Below are positions 1 through 7,665 of a stretch of 36,082 bases of DNA, piece by piece. The DNA is from Prevotellaceae bacterium UBA1726. Lineage in GTDB: Bacteria; Bacteroidota; Bacteroidia; Bacteroidales; Bacteroidaceae. The stretch is taken from NCBI GenBank assembly GCA_002316005.1, contig DCIM01000048.1:1-36082 (forward strand). The letters run 5' to 3'. The notes beneath the pieces are model-generated. The model made no database searches. It was not told where the DNA came from and saw only the letters and a list, made by a program, of their open reading frames with translations. The position numbers and the translations under genes are program-made. Positions within the stretch are counted from its first letter, which is position 1. Each line of letters starts with the position of its first letter.

Positions 1-411
1 ATGAGTGCTGACGACTATTTCACAAAGAATCAGTACAAGGGTAAGATTTACAAGACAAACAATATGCTTGGCAAGACTCTCAGCCAGATTGTAGGCGACA
101 GAAGAGGCAATGGCGATATGGATTCTGCTGACGAGGATGCTCTTTTCAAGTCGAAACTTACTGCTGAGCAGAAGAGAATTGAGGCAGAGATTGAGGCATT
201 TGAGAAGAACCTCTTTGGCGATCAGGCTCGTAAGGATTCGCTCGACAGTATTCGTGTAGCAAACGAGGCTACAGACAAGAAGGCTAAGAAATCGAAGAAG
301 GCAAAGTCAACGAGCAGCAGTTCAAGTGTGCGTAAGTCGAAGACAAAGTCTACAAAGTCAACAAGTAGCAATTCTTCAGCTCGCGTTTCAGTTCGTCGCG
401 AGAGACATTAA
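1..411 (+). CDS. gldN: GldN/PorN-like type IX secretion component, C-terminal part
   Basis: This is probably the 3' end of a gldN (porN) gene; the window begins inside it and the ATG at base 1 is likely an internal methionine. GldN is a periplasmic partner of the GldK/L/M complex of the type IX secretion system. The recognition rests on the segment around residues 4-30 (DDYFTKNQYKGKIYKTNNML) and the later AEQKRIEAEIEAFEKNLFGD stretch, which match my memory of the GldN C-terminus; GldN proteins are usually around 300 residues or more. After about residue 90 the chain becomes a Lys/Ser/Thr-rich low-complexity tail ending in VRRERH, longer and more basic than I would expect for the family. A strong terminator follows 30 bases after the stop. 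The identity is from memory and was not checked by a search. Confidence 0.72.
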   Translation: MSADDYFTKNQYKGKIYKTNNMLGKTLSQIVGDRRGNGDMDSADEDALFKSKLTAEQKRIEAEIEAFEKNLFGDQARKDSLDSIRVANEATDKKAKKSKKAKSTSSSSSVRKSKTKSTKSTSSNSSARVSVRRERH

Positions 412-440
412 GACATTTTTCCCTTTAGGAAATACAGCAT

Positions 441-479
441 AAAAAGAGGAAGCAGACCATTATGATCTGCTTCCTTTTT
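441..479 (+). terminator. Rho-independent terminator after the gldN-like gene
   Basis: A perfect 10-bp stem AGGAAGCAGA/TCTGCTTCCT (447-456 and 466-475) with a 9-base loop is followed by five T. It is flanked by A-rich sequence on the left, so it could also act on leftward transcripts coming from the convergent beta-barrel gene. Confidence 0.85.
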
Positions 480-567
480 CATTTCAGTGAAATGAGCTTG
501 TCATTTCAATGGAATGAGCTCGTCATTTCAGTTGAATGAGGTTGTCATTCCATAGGAATGAGTTTGT
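480..567. repeat. Four tandem 22-bp palindromic repeats
   Basis: Four consecutive units start at 480, 502, 524 and 546, each exactly 22 bp. Each begins with an inverted repeat: unit 1 is CATTTC-AGT-GAAATG and unit 4 is CATTCC-ATA-GGAATG, both perfect 6-bp arms; units 2 and 3 have one mismatch each. A conserved AGCTTGT-like tail follows every palindrome. The block sits between two convergent genes. The period of about two helical turns would put the palindromes on one face of the DNA. No known element was recognised. Confidence 0.9.
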
Positions 568-596
568 GCCTGCTCGAAAATGATTATTTTCGCCCT

Positions 597-1202
597 TTAG
601 AAGTAGTAGGCAAGGGCGATTTGCCAACTGTGCAATTTGTCGTTGGCCTTTGCCTCTGAGAGTTTGTCAATCTCGAATTCGCCAGTTTTCCCAAGTCCCA
701 GATTATAGTTCGCAGAGAGCTGGAAATGGTTCAATACAATAACACCACCACCGAAATTTGCACTCAGATTTGATGTTTTCCATCTCCACTCAAGATTCTT
801 TTCCACAAGACTTGGGTCGTTTTCATTAGAAATGTTGAATCCCACCTGTGGACCTGCTGACACAAAAACAGATGCAAATGTACCGATTCCTATTGAGAAT
901 GTAAGGTTTACGGGCAGTGCAATCTGCTTCTGCCTGAGCGTGAGAATTTCATAGCCGCTGTAATCAACATTTACATTGTGTTCGTCGTAGAATACGGAAG
1001 CGTCAAAACCAAAACCCATTATTAAGGGAGTGTACTTCATGGTAGGGCCAATGAAAAAGCCTGTACGGTTATTTGATGAAAGCAACTCATTGTTGAAAGA
1101 CATATCAGAAAGACTGACACCACCTTTAAGACCAAAATTCCATTGGGCATTAGCTGTCAGAGTGATAAATGTAGCTGTGATAAAGAGGAGCAGTTTTCTC
1201 AT
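597..1202 (-). CDS. Outer-membrane beta-barrel protein (PorT-like / porin family)
   Basis: A 201-residue protein with a signal peptide (residues 1-19, ending LTANA before QWNFG) and then alternating hydrophobic/polar strands typical of a small 8- to 10-stranded barrel. It begins with the characteristic FGLKGGVSLSDM pattern and ends in ALAYYF, whose terminal aromatic residue fits the outer-membrane assembly signal. This matches the Bacteroidota outer-membrane beta-barrel family often annotated as PorT-like. It lies downstream of the hybrid regulator gene with an 86-bp gap and has its own promoter in that gap, so it can be transcribed independently. Its specific role cannot be told from sequence. 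Confidence 0.82.
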   Translation of the reverse strand: MRKLLLFITATFITLTANAQWNFGLKGGVSLSDMSFNNELLSSNNRTGFFIGPTMKYTPLIMGFGFDASVFYDEHNVNVDYSGYEILTLRQKQIALPVNLTFSIGIGTFASVFVSAGPQVGFNISNENDPSLVEKNLEWRWKTSNLSANFGGGVIVLNHFQLSANYNLGLGKTGEFEIDKLSEAKANDKLHSWQIALAYYF

Positions 1203-1231
1203 ATTTTAGTGAATCAGTTGATAATTCACTG

Positions 1232-1262
1232 CAAAAATAGCAAATAAACTGCAATCCACAAA
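1232..1262 (-). promoter_or_regulatory. Bacteroidota promoter for the beta-barrel gene
   Basis: Read on the minus strand, TTTG (complement at 1259-1262), a 19-base spacer and TATTTTTG (complement at 1232-1239) match the Bacteroidota -33/-7 consensus. The -7 element lies about 30 bases upstream of the ATG. Confidence 0.8.
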
Positions 1263-1288
1263 GAAAAAACCGAAAAAATGCCGTTTGG

Positions 1289-3532
1289 TTATTGATGTTG
1301 ACGACGGTATTCAGAAGGAGAGCAACCAACCTCTGAACGGAATAATCGTCCCATATGTCCTGGGGTATTAAATCCACAAGCCAACTCAATCTCGTTTATG
1401 CTCTTGTCAGTTGTGGTAGGCATTTTCTTGACAGCAAGTAATCGGCGATTGCGCATATATACCATTGTTGGCAGACCTGTGAGGTTGTTCATCCTTCTGT
1501 TTAGAGTGGAAACAGACATGCACATTTTCTCAGCCAGAGTGGTTGAGTTGAAATCTCCATCCATCATATTCTGCTCAATAACCTCGTTCAGTGTTGCCAG
1601 GAACTCAGATTCCTTTGCAAGCAATTCCACTTTCGCTGTTGATACTGGAGCATTTACACCAAAACGCTGGCGTAGCAAATCGCGTTGATCGAGAATCTTT
1701 TTCACGCGTAGAAGCAATTCCTCGTTGATGAACGGTTTTGCAAGATAAACCTCAGCACCAGCACTGATTCCCTCCAATCGCTCGTGGTCTTCTACTCGTG
1801 CAGAAACAACGATGATAGGCAGATGGTTCATGGATTCGTCTTCGCGAACCTTACGCATCAGTTCAAGACCATCCATTCGTGGCATTGCAATGTCAGTAAT
1901 CAGAAGATCTGGCAGTTCGTCATTGAGCATATCAAGGGCATCCTTTCCGTCAATGGCATGTGAAACAACATAACCATTTTCGCGAAGCAGACTGCACATC
2001 ATTATTGCCACATCCTCGTTGTCTTCAGCAAGGAGGATTGTTGAACCAGTATGTGTATTGGTAGTTGCAATCTTGCTTATTATGCTATTACCTTCTTTGT
2101 CCTTAGGAGCAGAAGTTGCGGGTGCTGTCTGTGAAGCAGCATTAGCCAAATCGGTCTTGAATCCTGCCCTTGATCCTGCAATAAGTTCCTTTACAAGAGT
2201 GAGCAAATGACGACCTTGACGTTGAGCTGCCTCCAGTTCCTTTCTTCCTTCACTGTCTTTTTCTGGGATGTGGTTGTTCAACTGATCCATCATTCCAAGA
2301 ACCACGGTCAATGGAGTGCGCAACTGATGAGTCACATTTCTATAGAATTCCTCACGCTCGTTTTCTGCCTTCTTGCGTATTTTGTATGCACGACGAACAA
2401 GGAAATACCAAATCAGAAGCGAGACTACAATGATAAAACACAATATGATTGTTGAGTTGCGAATCAGTCGGTTCAGTCTTGCTTCATCCTCGGCAGCCTT
2501 CACTGCATCTGCAGTATGCTTGATAGTATAGTTTACACGCTTGTTTTGGATGGAGTTGCGGTTTTCTTCATTAACAAGTGAGTCGCGAAAAACAAGACTT
2601 TTCTGCAAGTCTTTCAGCGAGAATGCTGTCTGTCCGCACTTTTCTTCCAACTTTGAGCGCAATCCGTAGAGTGAGGCAAGATGTTCGTTAGAATGAATCT
2701 GCTCCGCCGCCTGCATACCTATTGATATATACTTTGCTGCCGAATCTGTCTGGTTCAGTACAAGAAAATTCTCCGCAAGTGAGATACAAGGAGTGAGCCA
2801 ATGCCACACATCACCAGTGCTTTGACCCACAGTGAAGGCTTTACGGAAGTTGTCTGTGGCAGAATTGATCTTGCCCAGATGTTCATCCAACTCGCCAAGA
2901 TGTGTATAGCACAGACATATACCAACTGTATTCTCTGCTTCGCGGTTCTTTTCCATTGACCTGTTGTAATAAACCCTTGCAGAATCCAGCTGTCCCTGAC
3001 TCTCTTTGATTGAACCAAGATTAGCAAGGTTTATTGCCTGACCAGTGCCACTGCCAAGGTCAGTTTCTCCCTGTAAAGCCTGACGTAGATGTTTCTCTGC
3101 AGCCTCGCTATTACCAATCGAGAGGAAGATATTGCCAAGTCCGTTGAGTGAGCGAACACGGTTTTTCTTTGCAGTAAAGGACTGCTTGTCGGAATATTCA
3201 TCACACAAGTCAAGCGCCTGATAGTGAAGATCAGACGCTTCGTTTAGAGCGCCTAAGCGTCGGAAGTTCGTGCCTTGATGATTGAGTGCAATCACCCATT
3301 GGATAGTATCGCCTATTTCCTGCGACATCTGGATACATGAGTCATGAACGGCAATGGCTTCTTCAAAATCACTCGTATTTCGCAGACTGTTTCCGCGACT
3401 TTGCATTTCCTCAATGATTTTGATTTTTGTACTGTCACGTTGATCAAAAGTACCAATAGTTTTATGACATCCAGAAAAAATGAATGTCAACAATAGCATA
3501 AATATCAATACTTTTTTTCCCGTTCTTCTCAT
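1289..3532 (-). CDS. Hybrid two-component regulator: TPR sensor, HisKA, receiver, AraC; no ATPase domain seen
   Basis: A 747-residue membrane regulator of the hybrid two-component type. A lipoprotein-like or uncleaved signal (FIFSGC, Cys22) precedes a TPR-rich sensor region (about 45-335), a coiled stretch, and a transmembrane helix (358-379). Next comes a HisKA dimerisation domain with the H-box THQLRTPL (His402) through about 455. A receiver domain (about 497-612) has acidic EDNED, phospho-acceptor Asp547 in LLITDIAMPRMDG and Lys599. The C-terminus is an AraC-type HTH (about 650-745, ending GCSPSEYRRQHQ). Between HisKA and receiver there are only about 40 low-complexity residues, so the usual HATPase_c domain (N, G1 and G2 boxes) is missing. 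The frame is intact. It may be a receiver controlled by another kinase or a phosphorylation-independent regulator. It begins at the ATG at 3530-3532 and is divergent from priA. Confidence 0.9.
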   Translation of the reverse strand: MRRTGKKVLIFMLLLTFIFSGCHKTIGTFDQRDSTKIKIIEEMQSRGNSLRNTSDFEEAIAVHDSCIQMSQEIGDTIQWVIALNHQGTNFRRLGALNEASDLHYQALDLCDEYSDKQSFTAKKNRVRSLNGLGNIFLSIGNSEAAEKHLRQALQGETDLGSGTGQAINLANLGSIKESQGQLDSARVYYNRSMEKNREAENTVGICLCYTHLGELDEHLGKINSATDNFRKAFTVGQSTGDVWHWLTPCISLAENFLVLNQTDSAAKYISIGMQAAEQIHSNEHLASLYGLRSKLEEKCGQTAFSLKDLQKSLVFRDSLVNEENRNSIQNKRVNYTIKHTADAVKAAEDEARLNRLIRNSTIILCFIIVVSLLIWYFLVRRAYKIRKKAENEREEFYRNVTHQLRTPLTVVLGMMDQLNNHIPEKDSEGRKELEAAQRQGRHLLTLVKELIAGSRAGFKTDLANAASQTAPATSAPKDKEGNSIISKIATTNTHTGSTILLAEDNEDVAIMMCSLLRENGYVVSHAIDGKDALDMLNDELPDLLITDIAMPRMDGLELMRKVREDESMNHLPIIVVSARVEDHERLEGISAGAEVYLAKPFINEELLLRVKKILDQRDLLRQRFGVNAPVSTAKVELLAKESEFLATLNEVIEQNMMDGDFNSTTLAEKMCMSVSTLNRRMNNLTGLPTMVYMRNRRLLAVKKMPTTTDKSINEIELACGFNTPGHMGRLFRSEVGCSPSEYRRQHQ

Positions 3533-3580
3533 AACTACATATCTTCACCTAAGACGAACACTATGGTTCTTATCTAAATG

Positions 3581-3588
3581 CAAAGATA
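3581..3588 (-). promoter_or_regulatory. -7 promoter element of the hybrid regulator
   Basis: The complement reads TATCTTTG, a perfect TAnnTTTG match about 50 bases upstream of the start codon. A TTTG lies 16 bases further upstream, a spacer shorter than the usual 19-22, so the -33 element is uncertain. Confidence 0.6.
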
Positions 3589-3730
3589 AAGAAAAAATGC
3601 ATAACAAAATATTGAAATGCGTGAAATTTCCTGTTTTTGCGCAATTTATCCTACAAAATGACTGAAATATCCTAATAAATGCGCAATTTGTACCTATGCT
3701 TTTCATTTTTTCTTCGTAATTTTGCATACG

Positions 3731-3913
3731 AAATATTTAGGAAATTTGAATATTACGAAATACATTCCCATGCACATATAAATAATGTGTAAGTAAGATA
3801 CATTTAGTAGTGAGTATAAAATTCTATGTAGAAAAGATGGAGGAAAGTGTTTCCGTTTTCTCTTTCCCCATTATGCAGAGCAGGGAGCAGTGATGCTGTC
3901 TGCTCTTTTTTTT
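3731..3913 (+). ncRNA. Candidate small RNA of about 183 nt
   Basis: A TAnnTTTG box (TAATTTTG, 3717-3724) points rightward, and a good intrinsic terminator lies at 3878-3913, with no open frame of note between them. Internal hairpins include GGAAA-GTG-TTTCC (about 3842-3854) and CACAT/ATGTG (about 3775-3790). No matching -33 TTTG is found at the normal distance (the nearest is 26 bases away), which weakens the promoter. I considered 6S RNA because of the size but see no clear long closed rod with a central bubble. This is an inference from the promoter-terminator pairing only. Confidence 0.4.
3878..3913 (+). terminator. Rho-independent terminator upstream of priA
   Basis: The stem GAGCAG/CTGCTC (3878-3883 and 3900-3905) contains an inner AGCA-GTGA-TGCT hairpin and is followed by eight T (3906-3913). 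No rightward protein gene precedes it, so it either ends a small RNA or insulates priA. Confidence 0.7.
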
Positions 3914-4004
3914 AGGTTGTAAATTTCCATGTAAAAAGGATGGAAATTCTATCCCTTATTATTTTGTTTTTGCCGTTTCTGTCCCCGTTTTCGTTTTTTT
4001 TTCG

Positions 4005-4012
4005 TACTTTTG
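4005..4012 (+). promoter_or_regulatory. -7 promoter element of priA
   Basis: TACTTTTG fits TAnnTTTG and lies 27 bases before the chosen priA ATG. It argues against using the in-frame ATG at 3940, which would place the promoter inside the gene. No clear -33 TTTG is present. Confidence 0.6.
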
Positions 4013-4038
4013 CCAATGGAAGAAAAGCGAAAAGAAAA

Positions 4039-6312
4039 ATGAAGTATGTAGATGTCATATTGCCTCTCCCTTTGGAAGGTCTTTTCACCTATGCTCTGCC
4101 GAAGAATCAGCAGAGTAGGGATTTGTTTGGGCATCGCGTACTTGTTCCCCTTGGTCGTTCATTGACCTATACAGCAATGGTGGCTCGTTGTCATGATGAA
4201 AAGCCTGAATTTGAAGTCCGCGAGATTCTGGGTGTACTTGACGAATCGCCAATGCTCCTTCCACAGCAGTATAAACTTTGGTCGTGGATAGCCGACTATT
4301 ATATGTCGCCTATTGGTGAAGTATATAAAGCAGCGTTGCCTTCTGGACTGAAAGCAGAAGACGGATATAAGCCACGAACAGAGACTTATATCGGTCTTGC
4401 AGAGAAGTTCCGTTCTGAGGAAGCAATAAATCTTGCATTCAATCTTCTTGGTCGTGCAGAAAAACAGCTCAAAGCATTTGTAGAGTTCCTTGCCTTGTCG
4501 CATTGGGATTCTATTGAAGGCAATGAACCACAGGACGAAATAAAGGAAATCACGCGCGAAGAACTGATGAATGTCAGTAAGTCGGCTGCTCCTGTTGTCA
4601 AGGCCCTTTGCGATCGAGGTATTCTCTATACCTATCAAGTGGAAGTAGGGCGTTTGGGAAATGGGGGAGAACCTCAACCTGAGAATATCCGTCAGTTGAA
4701 CGAAGCACAGAGTGACGCATTCAATCAGATTAAGCTTCAGTTCATGAAGCGACCTGTGGTGTTGCTGCATGGAGTCACTTCTTCGGGTAAGACAGAACTC
4801 TACATGCATCTGATTCAGCAGACAATCGATCGTGGAGAACAGGTTCTTTATCTTCTTCCTGAGATTGCTCTTACTGTCCAGATTATGCAACGCTTACAAC
4901 GTGTGTTTGGCAATCGGCTTGGAATATTTCATTCTAAATACAGCGATGCTGAGCGTGTGGAGATTTGGAAAAAGCAGATGGGCAAGAATCCGTATGATGT
5001 AATTCTTGGTGCGCGTTCAGCCGTATTCCTCCCATTCCAGAGACTTGGACTTGTCATTATTGACGAGGAACACGAGACATCCTTCAAGCAACAGGATCCA
5101 GCTCCTCGCTATCATGCTCGTTCGGCAGCAATAATGCTCGCCCAGATGTATGGTGCAAAGACTTTGCTTGGAACAGCAACTCCTTCGATGGAGAGCTATT
5201 ATAACGCTCAGCAAGGTAAATACGGATTGGTGGAATTGACCACTCGCTATAAAGGTATTGAACTTCCGGAAATAGAGGTTGTAGATGTGAAAGATCTCCG
5301 TCATAGGAAGATTATGCGCGGGGGACCATTCTCGCCTCAACTGATAAAGGCAATGCGTGAGGCACTTGATGACAACAAGCAGATAATCCTTTTCCAAAAT
5401 CGTAGAGGATACTCGCAGATGGTGGAATGCAAGACATGTGGATGGGTTCCTCATTGTGTCAATTGCGATGTAGCCCTTACCTATCATAAGTCGCTCAGTA
5501 TGCTCACTTGCCATTATTGCGGATATACCTACCCAATACCTATGGAATGTCCTGCGTGCGAGAATAAGGACTTGAAGGGAAAGGGATATGGAACAGAGAA
5601 GATAGAAGACGAGATACAGATGCTCTTCCCTGATGCGCGTGTGGCACGAATGGACCTTGATACAACTCGTACACGCAACGCATACGACCGAATAATAGGT
5701 GATTTTTCATCAGGAAAGACAAATGTGCTCATCGGAACACAGATGGTTTCAAAAGGATTGGATTTTGACCGAGTTTCTGTTGTTGGCATTCTTGATGCCG
5801 ACACAATGCTCAACTATCCTGATTTCCGTGCCTATGAGCATGCGTTTATGATGATGGCTCAGGTTAGTGGTCGTGCAGGAAGAAAGGGTGGACGAGGAAA
5901 GGTGTTCCTCCAGACACGCAATGCAGAACTGCCGCTTATTTCTCAGGTGGTGAGAAATGATTATGCGTCTTTTTACAAGGATTTGCTTGAAGAACGCCAG
6001 ATGTTCCACTATCCTCCATTCTACCACCTTATTAATATTAATCTGCGTCACACGCGCGAGGATGTTGTTGAAGGAGCGGCAATAGAAATGGCCGGTCGTC
6101 TGCGTCAGTGGTTTGGGGCGAGAATACTCGGTCCGGACAAACCGTCTATTGCTCGTGTCAAGCAGCAGAACATCCGAAAGATTGTAATCAAATTGGAGAA
6201 TAAAATAGACCTGGCACAAGTACGATTATACTTACGCCAGGCCCAGAAGCAATTGCTCGAAGACAAACGATATGCAACATTGCAAGTGTTCTACGATGTT
6301 GACCCGTTATAA
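4039..6312 (+). CDS. priA: Primosomal replication-restart helicase PriA
   Basis: PriA binds abandoned replication forks, unwinds the lagging arm with ATP and loads the primosome. The 757-residue protein begins MKYVDVILPLPL, the usual start of the DNA-binding 3'BD domain. Motifs in order: Walker A GVTSSGKT (residues 245-252), DEEH box (342-345), helicase motif GTATPSMESYY, and a zinc-binding region starting at Cys464 with paired CxxC motifs (CKTC, CVNC, CHYC, CPAC). The second helicase lobe follows, with GTQMVSKGLDF and the QVSGRAGR motif. An upstream in-frame ATG at 3940 would add a hydrophobic 33-residue extension, but a promoter -7 box lies inside it, so 4039 is preferred. It converges on the lipoprotein gene, with stops 17 bp apart. 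Length and motif order are normal. Confidence 0.95.
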   Translation: MKYVDVILPLPLEGLFTYALPKNQQSRDLFGHRVLVPLGRSLTYTAMVARCHDEKPEFEVREILGVLDESPMLLPQQYKLWSWIADYYMSPIGEVYKAALPSGLKAEDGYKPRTETYIGLAEKFRSEEAINLAFNLLGRAEKQLKAFVEFLALSHWDSIEGNEPQDEIKEITREELMNVSKSAAPVVKALCDRGILYTYQVEVGRLGNGGEPQPENIRQLNEAQSDAFNQIKLQFMKRPVVLLHGVTSSGKTELYMHLIQQTIDRGEQVLYLLPEIALTVQIMQRLQRVFGNRLGIFHSKYSDAERVEIWKKQMGKNPYDVILGARSAVFLPFQRLGLVIIDEEHETSFKQQDPAPRYHARSAAIMLAQMYGAKTLLGTATPSMESYYNAQQGKYGLVELTTRYKGIELPEIEVVDVKDLRHRKIMRGGPFSPQLIKAMREALDDNKQIILFQNRRGYSQMVECKTCGWVPHCVNCDVALTYHKSLSMLTCHYCGYTYPIPMECPACENKDLKGKGYGTEKIEDEIQMLFPDARVARMDLDTTRTRNAYDRIIGDFSSGKTNVLIGTQMVSKGLDFDRVSVVGILDADTMLNYPDFRAYEHAFMMMAQVSGRAGRKGGRGKVFLQTRNAELPLISQVVRNDYASFYKDLLEERQMFHYPPFYHLININLRHTREDVVEGAAIEMAGRLRQWFGARILGPDKPSIARVKQQNIRKIVIKLENKIDLAQVRLYLRQAQKQLLEDKRYATLQVFYDVDPL

Positions 6313-6329
6313 ATACGAACAAAAGCCGA

Positions 6330-7634
6330 TTAAATAGTATCCGCCGCCTTTATAGCATAGATGATTTTGCTGTGTGTACAATGTTCCTTGTACTCTTTTG
6401 AAGTAATGTTTATTACATCACTCGAATTAGGTTTTGCCATCTTGCAAAATGATTCCTCGTATTCATCCGTATTCTCAGGGTTTACCTCTTTAACATATTC
6501 ATATGTCGTAGATGCGTGGCTATTGACAATATCAACGCATGTTTCCCCAATGTTGGCATTGCCCGTACCTCCACGCCAAAATGCCTGATGATGCTTCAGA
6601 TCCAACTGCATTGGATGGTATGAGTCCGGAAAACTCAATGCGAGATGGAGATGTTTTACTCCGTCAATATTACCATTTTCGTCAGCAAGTGTGAAAAGGA
6701 ACGTACTGATATTTTCTATCTGGTCAGAAAGTTCCGATTCAGTTACTACATTAAAGGCGAGAAGTTCAAATATTCCATCATTATCAACATCTACAAGTCT
6801 CAGGTTTGCTCCTGGTCTTGACAATGTATATACTACCTGCTTTGCTTCTAACGAGCTCCATATTCTTGCGCTCTCTCCTAAACTACCTTCAGCATCGAAG
6901 ATAGAATAAGCTCTGTTATGCCCGAATAGACTGACCTCTCCATCATTGTTTGTTATCATGAATTCCTCAATTTCCTGGTAACTGATAGTCTTCATCTCGG
7001 GATCAACACCAAAGAAGCCATTGATGATATTGGCATTTGGGTCGTACACTTGCCACTTGTTAAATATGGCAATGAAAGTTGAGTCGTTCTGTTGCACTAA
7101 TTGGTGCAAAGTGGTTTCTTCGTCCAATCCCTCCAGAATCATTGCCGTCAACTGGTCAATAGGCGATGACCCTAATTGCATATTCGCTTCACCCTCGGTA
7201 GAGTACAGTTCCATTGGATAGACTTCGCTGAATACAGATTGTGTTTCTTCTGTCTTGCGTGTGAAAGGGAACGACTCCTGATTGGAAATTGTTTTACCAT
7301 AGAGAGTTGTTTCCACAGGTTTTGAATCGTCCTTACCATTTATATTACTGATAAGGCAACTATCTGACTCCCAATTGAAGACATAACTATATTTGGCGCT
7401 GTCATTATTCAATGTAAACTCGCCCTCAGTGATATTTGTGATATAGTCGAGTCCCTCCCGATATTGCGTTTTTATCGTTAGGTTGCTTGCCTGTGGAATA
7501 TATTTGGCAAACCATTCCTCTGTGGCCTGCTTTCCTTGAGTTTCAATCCTCTCTTGCAATTCTGTGTCGTAGTGATAGTTGGCACATGCAGAAAGCAATA
7601 CACTGATAGCAAGAAAAATGAATAGTCTTTTCAT
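6330..7634 (-). CDS. Lipoprotein with a calcium-loop-like acidic motif, unknown function
   Basis: A 434-residue predicted lipoprotein: the signal MKRLFIFLAISVLLSAC places the lipidated cysteine at 17. The mature chain is acidic, mixed alpha/beta, with four or so cysteines late in the sequence. A segment near residue 280 reads LRLVDVDNDGIFELLAFN, a DxDxDG loop of the kind found in EF-hand or FG-GAP/VCBS repeats. The upstream neighbour has a similar loop (DIDKDGKAEVFLVN), and the two are separated by 31 bp, so they probably form one operon driven by the promoter at 8379-8410. I do not recognise the family. The location is probably the outer or inner membrane facing the periplasm. Confidence 0.8.
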   Translation of the reverse strand: MKRLFIFLAISVLLSACANYHYDTELQERIETQGKQATEEWFAKYIPQASNLTIKTQYREGLDYITNITEGEFTLNNDSAKYSYVFNWESDSCLISNINGKDDSKPVETTLYGKTISNQESFPFTRKTEETQSVFSEVYPMELYSTEGEANMQLGSSPIDQLTAMILEGLDEETTLHQLVQQNDSTFIAIFNKWQVYDPNANIINGFFGVDPEMKTISYQEIEEFMITNNDGEVSLFGHNRAYSIFDAEGSLGESARIWSSLEAKQVVYTLSRPGANLRLVDVDNDGIFELLAFNVVTESELSDQIENISTFLFTLADENGNIDGVKHLHLALSFPDSYHPMQLDLKHHQAFWRGGTGNANIGETCVDIVNSHASTTYEYVKEVNPENTDEYEESFCKMAKPNSSDVINITSKEYKEHCTHSKIIYAIKAADTI

Positions 7635-7665
7635 AGCGGTTATCTTTTGGCTACAATCTTCTTAA

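Larger units (their letters stand above)
3533..4038. other. 506-bp divergent spacer between the hybrid regulator and priA
   Basis: No convincing protein gene is seen here. From left to right the spacer holds the regulator's leftward promoter (3581-3588), an AT-rich stretch, a rightward TAATTTTG box (3717-3724), a structured stretch ending in a terminator (3878-3913), an inverted repeat (3922-3948) and the priA -7 box (4005-4012). Confidence 0.8.

Noticed and set aside
3940..4038. Upstream ATG extending PriA by 33 residues with a hydrophobic N-terminus
   Set aside because: The extension contains the promoter -7 box at 4005-4012, and PriA proteins start at the MKYVDVILPLPL-type sequence; PriA is cytoplasmic and needs no membrane segment.
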